This document shows, piece by piece, positions 43,731-53,598 of a stretch of DNA of 64,000 nucleotides; position 1 is the first letter of the stretch, and every line of letters begins with the position of its first letter. The position numbers were made by a program, and so were the translations under genes. A model generated the notes under the pieces. That model was given only the letters and a program-made list of their open reading frames with translations. It was not told where the DNA came from and made no database searches. This DNA comes from Novosphingobium sp. GTDB lineage: Bacteria; Pseudomonadota; Alphaproteobacteria; Sphingomonadales; Sphingomonadaceae. The DNA is taken from contig JADJYM010000015.1 in assembly GCA_016719755.1 (NCBI GenBank), positions 248,001 through 312,000 on the forward strand, read 5' to 3'.

Positions 43731-44185
43731 ACAGTGCAATCAAGGCCAAGCATCAGCGGCTGATCCTCGTGCTGGTCGCACTCGCCGCCCTGATCGGCGC
43801 GGCGCTGATGGCAACCTGGGCGCTGCGCAGCCAGGCCTCGTTCTTCTATTTGCCGGCCGACATGGCCGCCGATCCGCCCGAGCCGGACCGCGCCGTGCGA
43901 CTGGGCGGCATGGTCGAGTCCGGGTCGATCAAGCGGGCGGCGGACGGAGTGACGATCCAGTTCGTGGTGTCTGACAACAAGGCCCGCATTCCGGTCAACT
44001 TCAGCGGAATTGCACCAGACCTGTTCCAGGAAAACTCCGGCGTGGTCGCTGAAGGAAAGCTGCGCGCTGACGGAACCTTCGTGGCTGACAACCTGCTGGC
44101 CAAGCATGACGAGAAATACGTGCCCCGGGAAATGAAGGACATGACTGCCGCGCAGGCCCGCCAGACCGTGGCGGAAACCCGGTGA
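43727..44185 (+). CDS. ccmE: Cytochrome c-type biogenesis heme chaperone CcmE
   Basis: A 152-residue periplasmic chaperone with an N-terminal anchor. The heme-binding motif HDEKY (His127, Tyr131) is intact; His binds heme covalently before transfer to CcmF. A beta-barrel core (VRLGGMVESGS to GIAPDLF) matches the family. Coupled to ccmD and ccmF by overlaps (ATGA and GTGA). Confidence 0.95.
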   Translation: MNSAIKAKHQRLILVLVALAALIGAALMATWALRSQASFFYLPADMAADPPEPDRAVRLGGMVESGSIKRAADGVTIQFVVSDNKARIPVNFSGIAPDLFQENSGVVAEGKLRADGTFVADNLLAKHDEKYVPREMKDMTAAQARQTVAETR

Positions 44186-46128
44186 TCGCCAGTCTCGGCC
44201 TTGCCGCGCTGTGGATGGCGGCAGCGCTTGCGGCGCTCCAGCTGGTGGCCGGCGGGCTGTCGCTGCGTGGCGGCAATCCCGCGCTTGCCGGGCTCGTCCG
44301 TCCGGTGGCGGCGGTGCAGGGACTGCTCGCGGTCTTGTCGTTCGCCGCGCTGGTGATCGTGTTCTGGCAGACCGATCTTTCGGTCAAGCTGGTGGCGATG
44401 AATTCGCATTCGGCCAAGCCGCTGCTTTACAAGATCGCCGGGTCATGGGGGAACCATGAAGGCTCGATGCTGCTGTGGGTGACCATCATGGGCCTTGCCG
44501 GTGGTTTCGTAGCCCTGATCGAGCGCCGTCTGCCGGAGCCGACGATGCTGGCGACGCTTGCCGCGCAGGCTTTCGTCAGCCTGGGATTCTATGCATTCCT
44601 GCTGATCTCGTCGAATCCGTTTGAGCGGCTCAGCCCGGCAGCGCCTGAAGGGCAGGGGCTGAACCCGCTCCTCCAGGATCCGGGCCTCGCGTTCCATCCG
44701 CCCACGCTTTACATCGGCTATGTCGGGCTTTCGGTCGCATTCAGTTTCGCGGTCGGTGCCTTGCTCACCCGCGAGGTCGGGCCGGCGTTCGCACGGGCGA
44801 TGCGGCCGTGGGTGCTGGGGGCGTGGCTATTCCTGACGATCGGCATCACTGCCGGGTCCTATTGGGCATACTACGAACTCGGCTGGGGCGGCTGGTGGTT
44901 CTGGGATCCGGTCGAGAATGCGTCGCTGATGCCCTGGCTGGCAGCAACCGCCCTGCTCCATTCCGCCTCGGTGCTGGCATCGCGCAATGCGCTGCGGGCC
45001 TGGACGGTAATGCTGGGTGTTGTCGCATTCTCGATGTCGATGGTCGGGACTTTCCTGGTGCGGTCCGGCATTCTCACCAGCGTGCATGCCTTCGCCGTCG
45101 ATCCCGAGCGCGGCAGTTTCATCCTTGGCTTGCTGGTGATCAACATCGGCGCGGCGCTGCTGGTGTTTGCCCTGCGGGCCGCGAGCGTCACCGAAGGCGA
45201 ACGCTTTGCCCTGACCAGCCGCGAAGGCGCGCTGGTATTCAACAACGTGATGCTGACCGGCACACTGGGGATCGTGCTGATCGGCACGCTCTATCCGCTG
45301 GTGGCCGAGGCGATGGGGCTGAAGGTGTCGGTCGGCCCGCCTTACTTCAACCCGATGGGCGCGGTGTTTGTCGTGCCGATGCTGGTGGTGCTTGCGGTTG
45401 GGCCGTTGCTGCGCTGGCGGCGCGACAGGCTTGGCCGGGTCGCTCGAATGCTGGCGGTGCCCGGACTGCTGGCGATTGGCGTCGGCGCCTGGTTCGCCGG
45501 AAGCGGGTTTGTCGGGGTTCTGCCGGTGCTGGGTCTGGCGCTAGCGGCGGGACTGGCCGTGGCATCCTTCCTGCCGCTTGCGGGACGCAAGCTGCGCACT
45601 GTCAAACTGCCGCTCTGGGGTATGGTCGTTGCGCATTTCGGCGTTGCGGTCGCGCTGTTCGGAATGGCAGCCGATGCCGCCTTTACCACCGAACGGCTCG
45701 TCGCGGCGCGGGCGGGGCAAACCGTAGTGGTCGGGCCGTGGAAGGTGTTCCTGCGCGATGTCGTGCCGATTGCCGGACCAAACTGGACCGCGCTGCAGGC
45801 CGATATGGACGCGCGTTACAAGGACGGGCCGGCACGCGATATCCATCCCCAGGCACGCTCGTTCTGGGCCCCGCCGCAGGGCACCAGTGAAAGCGCCCTG
45901 GTGACCCGCTGGAACGGCCAGCTTTACGCCGTGCTGGGCGAGCAGGCCGAGGATGGGCGCTGGCAGCTACGGCTGTGGTGGAAGCCCTTTGTGCCGATGA
46001 TCTGGTACGGCGGGCTGCTGATCGCGCTGGGCGGCCTGCTGGCGCTGATCGGCCGCGTTGCCAGCGACCTGCGCCGCATCTTCGCGCGCGAGAAGATCGC
46101 GTACCGTCGCCAAAGGCAGGGACGATGA
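44182..46128 (+). CDS. ccmF: Cytochrome c-type biogenesis protein CcmF
   Basis: A 648-residue multi-pass protein of the heme ligation complex. The WWD domain WGGWWFWDPVEN (235-246) and surrounding HHEGSMLLW-like segment (NHEGSMLLW) are conserved, with about 14 transmembrane helices. It receives heme from CcmE and delivers it to apocytochromes held by CcmH/CcmI. GTG start overlapping the ccmE stop. Full length. Confidence 0.95.
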   Translation: MIASLGLAALWMAAALAALQLVAGGLSLRGGNPALAGLVRPVAAVQGLLAVLSFAALVIVFWQTDLSVKLVAMNSHSAKPLLYKIAGSWGNHEGSMLLWVTIMGLAGGFVALIERRLPEPTMLATLAAQAFVSLGFYAFLLISSNPFERLSPAAPEGQGLNPLLQDPGLAFHPPTLYIGYVGLSVAFSFAVGALLTREVGPAFARAMRPWVLGAWLFLTIGITAGSYWAYYELGWGGWWFWDPVENASLMPWLAATALLHSASVLASRNALRAWTVMLGVVAFSMSMVGTFLVRSGILTSVHAFAVDPERGSFILGLLVINIGAALLVFALRAASVTEGERFALTSREGALVFNNVMLTGTLGIVLIGTLYPLVAEAMGLKVSVGPPYFNPMGAVFVVPMLVVLAVGPLLRWRRDRLGRVARMLAVPGLLAIGVGAWFAGSGFVGVLPVLGLALAAGLAVASFLPLAGRKLRTVKLPLWGMVVAHFGVAVALFGMAADAAFTTERLVAARAGQTVVVGPWKVFLRDVVPIAGPNWTALQADMDARYKDGPARDIHPQARSFWAPPQGTSESALVTRWNGQLYAVLGEQAEDGRWQLRLWWKPFVPMIWYGGLLIALGGLLALIGRVASDLRRIFAREKIAYRRQRQGR

Positions 46129-46682
46129 GCGAGCCTACGCCGCCTGTTTCTCTGCGCCGCTGGACCCTGTGGCTGCCGCTGGGGGTGTTCGCCGGGTTCG
46201 TTATCCTGTTTCTGATAGGGCTGCTTCGGCCAGCAGAACGTGAAGTGCGCAGTGCGCTGATCGGCAAGCCTTTGCCCGAGTTTGCTTTGCCGCAGGCGAT
46301 TCCGGAGCGGCCGGGCCTGGCGACCGCCGATTTCAGGGGGGGCAAGCCGCGACTGCTTAACGTCTTTGCCAGCTGGTGCGTGCCCTGCGCGGTAGAGGCG
46401 CCGCAGCTTGCCGCGCTCAAGCAGGCCGGGGTGGAAATTCACGGTGTTGCGGTGCGCGACAAGCGCGAGGACCTTGAACGGTTCCTGGCCCGCCACGGCA
46501 ATCCCTTCGCCCGGATCGGTGCGGACGAGGTCAGCAAGGTTCAGTTCGCGCTGGGTTCATCCGGCTATCCGGAAAGCTTTATCGTCGATGGGCGCGGGGT
46601 GATCCGCTACCAGCACATCGGTGAAATCCGGCCTGATCAGGTTGAAATGATCCTCACCAAGCTGAAGGAGGCGGAGCAGTGA
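46125..46682 (+). CDS. ccmG: Thiol:disulfide interchange protein CcmG/DsbE
   Basis: A 185-residue thioredoxin-like protein with an N-terminal anchor (about 15-35). The active site is WCVPC (Cys85, Cys88) with the groove motif GSSGYPESFIVD. It keeps apocytochrome CXXCH cysteines reduced through CcmH. ATGA overlap with ccmF; ends at the start of ccmH. Confidence 0.95.
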   Translation: MSEPTPPVSLRRWTLWLPLGVFAGFVILFLIGLLRPAEREVRSALIGKPLPEFALPQAIPERPGLATADFRGGKPRLLNVFASWCVPCAVEAPQLAALKQAGVEIHGVAVRDKREDLERFLARHGNPFARIGADEVSKVQFALGSSGYPESFIVDGRGVIRYQHIGEIRPDQVEMILTKLKEAEQ

Positions 46683-47095
46683 TCCGGTTCCTTTGCGCTC
46701 TGCTGCTTGGGCTGGCGATCATGCCTGTCGCTGCTCAGGACAAATTGCCGCCCGCGCCCTATGCCTATCGGCAGCTTGACGATCCGGCCAAGGAAGCGCG
46801 CGCCAAGGCCCTGATGGAAACGCTGCGCTGCGTGCAATGCCAGGGCCAGTCGATTGCGGATTCGGACGCTCCGATTGCCGGAGATATGCGCAACCAGGTC
46901 CGCCTGCGGATTGATGCTGGCGAGGATCCCGAGGCGATCCGCCAATGGCTGGTCGATCGCTACGGCGATTATGTCAGCTACGCGCCGCGCGTTACCGCGA
47001 CCACCTGGCCACTGTTCGCGGCGCCGCTGTTGCTGCTGGCTTTCGCTTTCATGGTCCTGCGGCGTCGGCTGATTCGCGGAGGAGGAGGCGCATGA
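46679..47095 (+). CDS. ccmH: Cytochrome c-type biogenesis protein CcmH (CycL)
   Basis: A 138-residue CcmH of the short CycL type: signal peptide to about residue 20, RCVQCQ redox motif (Cys51, Cys54), the three-helix region and a C-terminal transmembrane anchor (about 108-125). It works with CcmG to reduce apocytochrome cysteines. GTG start overlapping ccmG. Confidence 0.93.
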   Translation: MIRFLCALLLGLAIMPVAAQDKLPPAPYAYRQLDDPAKEARAKALMETLRCVQCQGQSIADSDAPIAGDMRNQVRLRIDAGEDPEAIRQWLVDRYGDYVSYAPRVTATTWPLFAAPLLLLAFAFMVLRRRLIRGGGGA

Positions 47096-47742
47096 CCTGG
47101 GTATTGGTGGCCTTGCTGGCGCTCGCTTCGTTCGGTGCCTGCGCGTTCCTGTTCAAGGCGCCGCGCAAGGGTTGGGAAGCGATCGGTGCGGCTTTGCTGC
47201 TGGGTATCGCCGGGTTTGCCTTGCAGGCCCGTCCGGCCCAGCCGGGTGTGCCCAAGGTTGTGGAGGCAAAGTCTGCGGATTCAGGCGCTGCCCTGATATC
47301 CGCTCGCAAACAGCTGGCGCAGGCTGACGGTGCGGGAGCGGTCAACCAATGGATGGTGATCGCCGACGGACTCGCCCGCAACGGCCAGTTCGGTGATGCA
47401 GCCGGGGTCGTGCTTGGCGCTGTCGAGAAAGACCCGCGCAATGCCGACGCCTGGCTTTCACTTGCCAACAATCTGGTTGCCCATGCCGAAGGCAGCGTCA
47501 CGCCCGCGGCACTCTATGCCTATCGCCGGGCGGCGCTGGCCGACCCGGAGCATCCCGGACCGCCGTTCTTTATGGGCCTTGCCCTGATCCAGAATGGCAG
47601 GCTGGAGGAGGGCCGCACGCTCTGGGCGGGTCTGCTTGCCAGCAGTCCGGCTGATGCACCGTGGCGAGCGGACCTTTCGGCCCGAATCGGCCAGCTCGAT
47701 GAACTGATCGCAGGACGCGACCCGGGCGCGCCGACACGCTGA
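47092..47742 (+). CDS. ccmI: Cytochrome c biogenesis TPR protein CcmI/CycH-like
   Basis: A 216-residue protein with two short membrane segments at the N-terminus (about 2-20 and 30-45) and TPR-like helical repeats (ADAWLSLANNLVAH through PGPPFFMGLALIQNGRLEEG). CcmI holds the apocytochrome C-terminus for CcmF/CcmH. It is shorter than Rhodobacter CcmI, lacking the long C-terminal periplasmic part. The ATG overlaps the ccmH stop. The call is mostly by context and TPR content. Confidence 0.8.
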   Translation: MTWVLVALLALASFGACAFLFKAPRKGWEAIGAALLLGIAGFALQARPAQPGVPKVVEAKSADSGAALISARKQLAQADGAGAVNQWMVIADGLARNGQFGDAAGVVLGAVEKDPRNADAWLSLANNLVAHAEGSVTPAALYAYRRAALADPEHPGPPFFMGLALIQNGRLEEGRTLWAGLLASSPADAPWRADLSARIGQLDELIAGRDPGAPTR

Positions 47743-47869
47743 TTTTGTCTGATTTGCGGGCTCTCCGGACGCTGTTGCCGGGGTGCCTGCATGCTGCTAA
47801 GCGCGTGGACTTTATTGCCGCAACTCCCGCAGGGAGCGCCGCAAAGCATAGCCAGGGACGGCGCATCGC

Positions 47870-49837
47870 ATGACCAGTGCGGACCAAACAGAAGCGGTGC
47901 AGGATACCGGCAACCCTGCTGCGGATTACGGCCAGGCCAGCGGGCACGGGCATAACAATGGTCGCCTGGTGCCCTTGGCGATTGGTGCAATCGGCGTCGT
48001 TTTCGGCGACATCGGCACCAGCCCGCTTTACGCTTTCCGCGAAACCTTTGCCTCGCATCACGGTGCGCCGGGAATTCACGTCGATCCGGTACATATCTAT
48101 GGTGTGCTGAGTCTGGTGTTCTGGTCGATGATGATCGTGGTGACGTTCAAGTACGTCCTGACCATCATGAAGGCCGACAACAAGGGTGAGGGCGGCAGCC
48201 TGGCCCTGCTCGCGCTGATCAACCGCAAGTCCGAGCATGCCCGCTGGACCGGTCCTTTCGTGCTGCTGGGGGTGTTCGCAACCGCGCTGTTCTATGGCGA
48301 TTCGATGATCACCCCGGCAATGTCGGTACTTTCAGCCACGGAAGGCCTGCAATACGTGGCTCCGGGCTTCAAGGACTGGATCGTGCCGATTGCGGTGGCG
48401 ATCCTGGTCCTCCTGTTCGGGATGCAGTCCTATGGCACAGAACGGGTTGGGCGCCTGTTCGGGCCGATCATGATGGTCTATTTCCTGACCCTGGCGGTGC
48501 TTGGCGTCAGTCACCTGGCGATCATGCCGGAAATCATCCTGCAGACGATCAATCCGCTCAACGCGGTCAACTTCTTCATCACCGATGGCTTCCGCGCCTT
48601 CATCGCGATGGGCAGCGTTGTGCTTGCCGTTACCGGTGCGGAAGCACTCTATGCCGATATGGGGCACTTCGGGCGCAAGCCGATCGGGATCAGCTGGATG
48701 GCCTTCGTCCTGCCTTCGCTGATGCTCAATTACATGGGGCAGGGGGCGATGGTGCTCTCACATACTCCTGCCGAGGCCGCTCAGCTCATCAAGGATCCCT
48801 TTTTCCTGATGATCCCGGACGCGGTGCGGGTGCCAGTCATCTTCCTGGCTCTCGCGGCGACGATCATCGCCAGCCAGGCCGTGATTTCCGGCGCGTTTTC
48901 GCTCACCCAGCAGGCGATCCAGCTCGGCTTCATGCCGCGGATGCAGATCAAGCATACCAGCGCTTCTACCGCGGGGCAGATCTACATCCCGGTCATCAAC
49001 TGGGGACTGATGATCATGGTCATCGTCCTGGTGCTGTTCTTCCGCTCATCGAGCAACCTTGCGGCGGCCTATGGTATTGCGGTGACCGGCGCGATGTTCA
49101 TCGATACGCTGCTGCTGGCCGCCGTTCTGATTTCGCTGTGGCGCTGGCCGCTGTGGAAGGCCGCGCCGCTGGTTGCCGTGTTCATCGTGGTCGACATGGC
49201 CTATCTCGGGGCGAACCTGATCAAGGTGCCCGATGGCGGGTGGGTGCCGCTGACCATCGGTCTGGCAATCTTCACCCTGCTTACCACCTGGTCACGCGGC
49301 CGGGCGCTGATGCGCCAGTCGATGGACGATGGCTCGATCCCGATAGAAGTGTTCGCCAAGAGCGCTCATTCAAGTGCCACCCGCGTTGCCGGGACCGCGA
49401 TCTTCATGGCTTCTACCAGTTCGGGCGTGCCTTCGGCGCTTTTGCATAACATCAAGCACAACAAGGTGCTGCATGAGCGCGTGGTGATCCTGACCGTGGC
49501 GATCCAGGACGTGCCGTTCGTCGATCCGGCGACCCGGGCCAGTGTCATCGATCTTGGCGCGGGGTTCTATCGCCTGACCTTGAAGTTCGGCTTCCTTGAG
49601 GAGACGGACGTTCCCGCCACACTGAAGACGGTCGATCTGTGCGGGCAGCCATTCGAGATGATGAAGACCAGCTTCTTTCTTTCGCGTCAGACACTGCTCG
49701 CCTCGGCGAAGCCGGGCATGGCACTGTGGCGGGAGAAGCTGTTCGCCTGGATGCTGCGCAATGCCGCCAGCGCGATGGAGTTCTTCCGTCTGCCGACCAA
49801 CCGCGTGGTCGAACTGGGTAGTCAGGTCGAAATCTGA
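47870..49837 (+). CDS. kup: Potassium transport protein Kup
   Basis: A 655-residue KUP/HAK/KT potassium-proton symporter with 12 transmembrane helices. The conserved [15 protein letters not shown]-type segment ([16 protein letters not shown] here) opens the first helix, and [13 protein letters not shown] and [16 protein letters not shown] follow. It carries low-affinity K+ uptake. It is separated by about 125 bases from ccmI and converges on the next gene with only four bases between the stops. Confidence 0.95.
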   Translation: MTSADQTEAVQDTGNPAADYGQASGHGHNNGRLVPLAIGAIGVVFGDIGTSPLYAFRETFASHHGAPGIHVDPVHIYGVLSLVFWSMMIVVTFKYVLTIMKADNKGEGGSLALLALINRKSEHARWTGPFVLLGVFATALFYGDSMITPAMSVLSATEGLQYVAPGFKDWIVPIAVAILVLLFGMQSYGTERVGRLFGPIMMVYFLTLAVLGVSHLAIMPEIILQTINPLNAVNFFITDGFRAFIAMGSVVLAVTGAEALYADMGHFGRKPIGISWMAFVLPSLMLNYMGQGAMVLSHTPAEAAQLIKDPFFLMIPDAVRVPVIFLALAATIIASQAVISGAFSLTQQAIQLGFMPRMQIKHTSASTAGQIYIPVINWGLMIMVIVLVLFFRSSSNLAAAYGIAVTGAMFIDTLLLAAVLISLWRWPLWKAAPLVAVFIVVDMAYLGANLIKVPDGGWVPLTIGLAIFTLLTTWSRGRALMRQSMDDGSIPIEVFAKSAHSSATRVAGTAIFMASTSSGVPSALLHNIKHNKVLHERVVILTVAIQDVPFVDPATRASVIDLGAGFYRLTLKFGFLEETDVPATLKTVDLCGQPFEMMKTSFFLSRQTLLASAKPGMALWREKLFAWMLRNAASAMEFFRLPTNRVVELGSQVEI

Positions 49838-49841
49838 CCGC

Positions 49842-50960
49842 TCAACCGCACTTGTGAGCCGTTGAGAGCATATCAACCAATCGCTCGCGGGCGGTAGCGC
49901 GCGCGGCGCTTGGGGCGTACCCGAATGCGGCATAGCGCGCGGCAAGCTCTTGCTGAACTGCGGCAAGCGCTGTCGCTGAAATGCCCTTGCGACGCGGCAT
50001 CGGGCGTTTGCTGAACGCCCGCGCTGCTGGCTGGCCCAGCAAGACTGCGTCGAATTTTGCGCCATAGGCGCGATAGAAAAGATAGCGGATAGTTCCGTCG
50101 CACTCGGGCCAGGAATCCCAGATTGCCCTGTCAAGTACAGCAAGTCGCGGAGCGGGTGGCAGCACAGCCTCGCAATTGCTTTGCGGCAGGGCATTGTCGA
50201 GACTCGATCCATAAAGCGGTTGTTCCAGCTCAATCATGTCCGGGTGGCGCAGCAGCACTTCGCAAGGGAACAACAGCGGCGTACGCGCGCCTTCGGCGTA
50301 GGTTGCAAGAACCTTGATCGTCTGCGCGAAGGTCGCGGGCGATTTCAGTGCATCGTCGAGGCTGACAATGCCATCGCTCGCAAGGATGCCGCTGCCATAG
50401 CCCTGCGCCGGATCGCCGCCCAGTTGCCGCCACGGCGGACCCAGCAGTTCGGCAATCCGTGCGCGATCCTGCCGCAGCGCCGGGCTGCTCCAGTTGCTTG
50501 ACCCGGGCTGCAGCGCATAGATGGTCAATGCCTCAAGCAGCGTTGCTCCAGCGGGATCGAGCCGCCGCAACGTCGCCAGTGCCGCGTCCCGGTTGGTGAA
50601 TAGGGCAGCGGTCGCCAGTTCTATGTTGCGGTCGCGATAGCGTGCCATCAGGCAATCCGCGCGCGTTGGAAAAGCCGCGCGGACAAAGTCCTTGCAAGCG
50701 GCACGCTCCTTGAGCCACGCAAGCTGGGCAGCGCCGTGTCCGGACTGTCCATCGCCGCGCGCACCCCGTTTCGCCGCCGCATAGAGCCGCGCCATCACAG
50801 CGTCCTCATGCGCCAGTGCAGGGCTGGCACAGATCGCCCTTTCCACCACGGTGCTCGCTGAGGCGCAGGAGAAGCTGGGAGAGGGGGTGTCAGCATACAC
50901 CGACGATCCCGGAAGGGCAGCAAGCGCAAGCGCGACGAGCAGCGGAAGCAGTGTTCGCAT
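49842..50960 (-). CDS. Secreted protein with an LprI/DUF1311-like N-terminal domain
   Basis: A 372-residue protein with a signal peptide ending near VYADTP. The next 80 residues (SFSCASASTVVERAICASPALAHEDAVMARLY style pattern with ICASPALAHED and cysteines) resemble the lysozyme-inhibitor LprI-like domain. The remaining 280 residues have no family I recognise, with scattered cysteines (PCEVLL, QSNCEAV, WPECDG) that could form disulfides. A periplasmic role is likely. It ends four bases from kup. Confidence 0.7.
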   Translation of the reverse strand: MRTLLPLLVALALAALPGSSVYADTPSPSFSCASASTVVERAICASPALAHEDAVMARLYAAAKRGARGDGQSGHGAAQLAWLKERAACKDFVRAAFPTRADCLMARYRDRNIELATAALFTNRDAALATLRRLDPAGATLLEALTIYALQPGSSNWSSPALRQDRARIAELLGPPWRQLGGDPAQGYGSGILASDGIVSLDDALKSPATFAQTIKVLATYAEGARTPLLFPCEVLLRHPDMIELEQPLYGSSLDNALPQSNCEAVLPPAPRLAVLDRAIWDSWPECDGTIRYLFYRAYGAKFDAVLLGQPAARAFSKRPMPRRKGISATALAAVQQELAARYAAFGYAPSAARATARERLVDMLSTAHKCG

Positions 50961-50992
50961 GACGCCAGCCTATTGCCGGATGGGTCCTGCGG

Positions 50993-52141
50993 CTAGCCCC
51001 CGCTTTGGCGTCGGTTGCGTTCCCTCAGCCACGGTTCGATCCGGCGGATCGCCTCCTCGATCTCGGGCGTCGAAACGGCAAAGCTGAGGCGGACGAAGCG
51101 GTGACCGTCGACCGGATCGAAATCGATTCCCGGCGCCGTGGCAACGCCGGTCGCTTCCAGCAACTGCTTGCAGAACTTCATGCTGTCGTCGGTGAAGTCC
51201 GATACGTCAGCGTAGATGTAGAAGGCTCCGTCGGGCGGTGCGATGCGGGCAAGGCCCATGCCGGGAAGTGCCGCCAGCAGCAGCTCGCGGTTGCGGGCAT
51301 AGGTGGCGATGTTGGCCTCCAGTTCATCGCGGCAGTCCATCGCGACAAGGCCGGCGTGCTGCGCCAGGCTGGGCGGGGTCAGGAACAGGTTGCCCATCCG
51401 TGCCCGCGCCGCGTCGATCCCGCCGGGCGGCACCACCAGCCAGCCGAGCCGCCAGCCGGCCATGCTGAAGTACTTGGAGAAGCTGTTGACCACCAGCGCC
51501 TGCGGCTCAACCTCAAGGATCGAGGGTGTGCGCAGGCCGTATGCGATGCCGTGGTAGATCTCGTCGGAGATGATGGTGATGCCGCGCTCACGGCAGACTG
51601 CGGCAATCGCGGCCAGTTCCTCGCGCGGGATGATGGTTCCGGTCGGATTGGCGGGGCTGGCCACGATCACGCCCCGGGGGGCGGGATCGAGTGCGGCGAG
51701 CGCCCCGGCGGTCAGTTGAAAGCGCTCCGCTTCCCCGCACGGCAATTCCACCGGCACCATGTGCAGCGCCTTGAGGTTGTTGCGGTAGGCAACGTAGCCT
51801 GGACGAGCGAGCGCGATTCGGTCACCCGGAGCGAAGCTCATCGACAGGGCGAGGACGAGGGCAGGGGAGGCACCGCAGGTCAGCAGGATCTGCGCGGGGC
51901 TGATCTCCACCCCGTACCATTCGGCATAGTGGCGCACGATCCGTGCCTTCAGTGCCGGGCTTTCCCAATAGCCCATCGGATCGGCATCGAGCACCCGGTG
52001 CGCCTCGGCGATCGCGGCGGCAGGCGCGCCGGTGCTGGGCTGGCCGAATTCCATGTGGATCACGCTGCGCCCCTCGGCCTTCAGCCGGTGGGCGATGCCG
52101 CTGATGGCAATGGCGTGGAACGGGTCGATCTGTGCGGTCAT
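50993..52141 (-). CDS. PLP-dependent aminotransferase, class I/II
   Basis: A 382-residue fold-type I aminotransferase. PLP sites are Asn165 in SPANPTG, Asp193 in SDEIYHG and the Schiff-base Lys223 in SFSKYFSMAGWRLGW. It resembles AspC-like and MalY/PatB-related enzymes; substrate is undetermined. Monocistronic, with its stop 33 bases from the start of the next (leftward) gene and a terminator for the upstream gene at about 52177. Confidence 0.9.
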   Translation of the reverse strand: MTAQIDPFHAIAISGIAHRLKAEGRSVIHMEFGQPSTGAPAAAIAEAHRVLDADPMGYWESPALKARIVRHYAEWYGVEISPAQILLTCGASPALVLALSMSFAPGDRIALARPGYVAYRNNLKALHMVPVELPCGEAERFQLTAGALAALDPAPRGVIVASPANPTGTIIPREELAAIAAVCRERGITIISDEIYHGIAYGLRTPSILEVEPQALVVNSFSKYFSMAGWRLGWLVVPPGGIDAARARMGNLFLTPPSLAQHAGLVAMDCRDELEANIATYARNRELLLAALPGMGLARIAPPDGAFYIYADVSDFTDDSMKFCKQLLEATGVATAPGIDFDPVDGHRFVRLSFAVSTPEIEEAIRRIEPWLRERNRRQSGG

Positions 52142-52169
52142 TCCCGCCGGTTACCGGCAGCGCGCACAA

Positions 52170-52202
52170 AAGGAAAGCGCGGCGCCCGTTGGGGCACCGC
52201 GC
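52170..52202 (-). terminator. Terminator of the PuuD-like gene
   Basis: A 10-bp stem (52177-52186 with 52193-52202, one G-T pair). On the minus strand it is followed by a T-rich run. It lies just after the PuuD-like gene ending at 52242, reading leftwards. Confidence 0.65.
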
Positions 52203-52241
52203 CTGCCTTCATATCATCAGGCCGGTTGGCCTGGACTGCGA

Positions 52242-52829
52242 TTAGCCGAGGTTGGCGCTGGCCATGCAGTAGAGCATCGGGATCGACAGCAGCACATTGG
52301 TGCGGCTTGCATAGAGCGCTCGCGGTGCGGCGGCGGCCTTTTCCTCGGCGCTGGCTTCGACCAGGCCCAGGATCTTCTTCTGGGCCGGCCAGATGATGAA
52401 CCACACGTTGAAAGCCATGATCAGCGCCAGCCACATGCCGAGACCGATCAGGTTTTCGTTGGCATTGTTGCCCGCGAACTGGAAGACACGGCCAATGTAG
52501 CCTTTGACCATGGCGATGCCGAGACCGGTCAGCACCGTCAGCAGCGCGCCGTAGCGGAAGAAGAACATCACCTTGGGCGCAATATAGCCGGTGACGCCGC
52601 CCTTCAGTTCGGCCGGAATTGCCGGCATGGTCGGCACCTGAACGAAGTTGAGATAGTAGAGCAGCCCGATCCAGACGATGCCGAAGAACACATGCAGCCA
52701 ACTCAGCACCGAGGCTGCGTTGATTGGCAGCGCGCCATCGGGCATCCCGGCAAAACGAACCATCACGACAACCGCCAGCACCAGCCCGGTCAGCAGCACG
52801 AGGTGCAGGTTTCCGAAAAACTTGGCCAT
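52242..52829 (-). CDS. PuuD-like membrane protein (urate hydroxylase N-terminal domain)
   Basis: A 195-residue protein with about five transmembrane helices. The block WLHVFFGIVWIGLLYYLNF and the FFFRYGALLTVLTG stretch match the N-terminal membrane part of PuuD, a urate hydroxylase. PuuD normally also has a C-terminal cytochrome c domain, which is absent here. No purine genes are near. A role in urate oxidation is therefore unproven; it may serve a related redox function. Confidence 0.65.
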   Translation of the reverse strand: MAKFFGNLHLVLLTGLVLAVVVMVRFAGMPDGALPINAASVLSWLHVFFGIVWIGLLYYLNFVQVPTMPAIPAELKGGVTGYIAPKVMFFFRYGALLTVLTGLGIAMVKGYIGRVFQFAGNNANENLIGLGMWLALIMAFNVWFIIWPAQKKILGLVEASAEEKAAAAPRALYASRTNVLLSIPMLYCMASANLG

Positions 52830-52944
52830 TGCTTCCCCCTAATAATTTGAAGCGAACCCGCTTGTTTCCTTGGGCCGGTTCCGGCCCGCGATTCTTTCCA
52901 TGCGCCGGAAACGCGCGCTTGTCAGCCCTTTTTGCGAGCCATTG

Positions 52945-53598
52945 TCATTCGTGGGGAGGATCGGAAAGCACCTCGGGCTCAGCTTCCTGGGCAAGGCCGT
53001 GGCGCAGCAGCATCGGAATCTGGAGAAAGGTGAACAGGAAGGTCAACGGCAGGAAAACCCACAGCTTCGCCGCGATCCAGTCTCCGAACGAAAGCTGCGC
53101 GCGCAGGGCTTCGTTGAGGCCTGCCAGCAAAAAGAAGAACACGCCCCAGTTGCGCGACAGCTTGAGCCAGCCTTCATCACTCAGCCCTTCGAAGGCGGCT
53201 TCGAGCAGGATCTTGAGCAGTGCCTTGCCGCGCAGCACGCCCGCCAGCAGCACGGCGCCGAACAGCACGTAGATCGCAGTCGGCTTGACCTGGATCCAGA
53301 TCGGATCGTGCAGCAGGATGGTCAGGCCGCCGAAGCCGACGATCAGGACCGTCGATAGCCACAGCATCGGCGAGATTCGCCCCAGCTTCCATTTCGATAC
53401 CAGTAGCGCGATCACTGCGGCGACCATGAAGGCACCTGTGCCGGAAATGACCGCGGCAACCTCGCCAATGCCTTCGTGGTTGCCTGGCGCGTTATAGCGG
53501 TAGACGCCGAAGAAGACGGCAATCGGCGCATAATCGACCAGCAGGTTGAGCAGGCCGGACTTTGCTTTTTTGGGGGCAGAAGCGGCTTCGGCCATCAT
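52945..53598 (-). CDS. yciB: Septation protein A (YciB/IspZ) family membrane protein
   Basis: A 217-residue integral membrane protein with about five to six helices. The core YAPIAVFFGVYRYN, WIQVKPTAIYVLFGAVLLAG and WGVFFFLLAGLNEALR are diagnostic. YciB affects cell envelope and septation in enterobacteria. It is the last gene of dapF-mtaB-ftsY-yciB and its ATG overlaps the ftsY stop (ATGA). Confidence 0.93.
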   Translation of the reverse strand: MMAEAASAPKKAKSGLLNLLVDYAPIAVFFGVYRYNAPGNHEGIGEVAAVISGTGAFMVAAVIALLVSKWKLGRISPMLWLSTVLIVGFGGLTILLHDPIWIQVKPTAIYVLFGAVLLAGVLRGKALLKILLEAAFEGLSDEGWLKLSRNWGVFFFLLAGLNEALRAQLSFGDWIAAKLWVFLPLTFLFTFLQIPMLLRHGLAQEAEPEVLSDPPHE

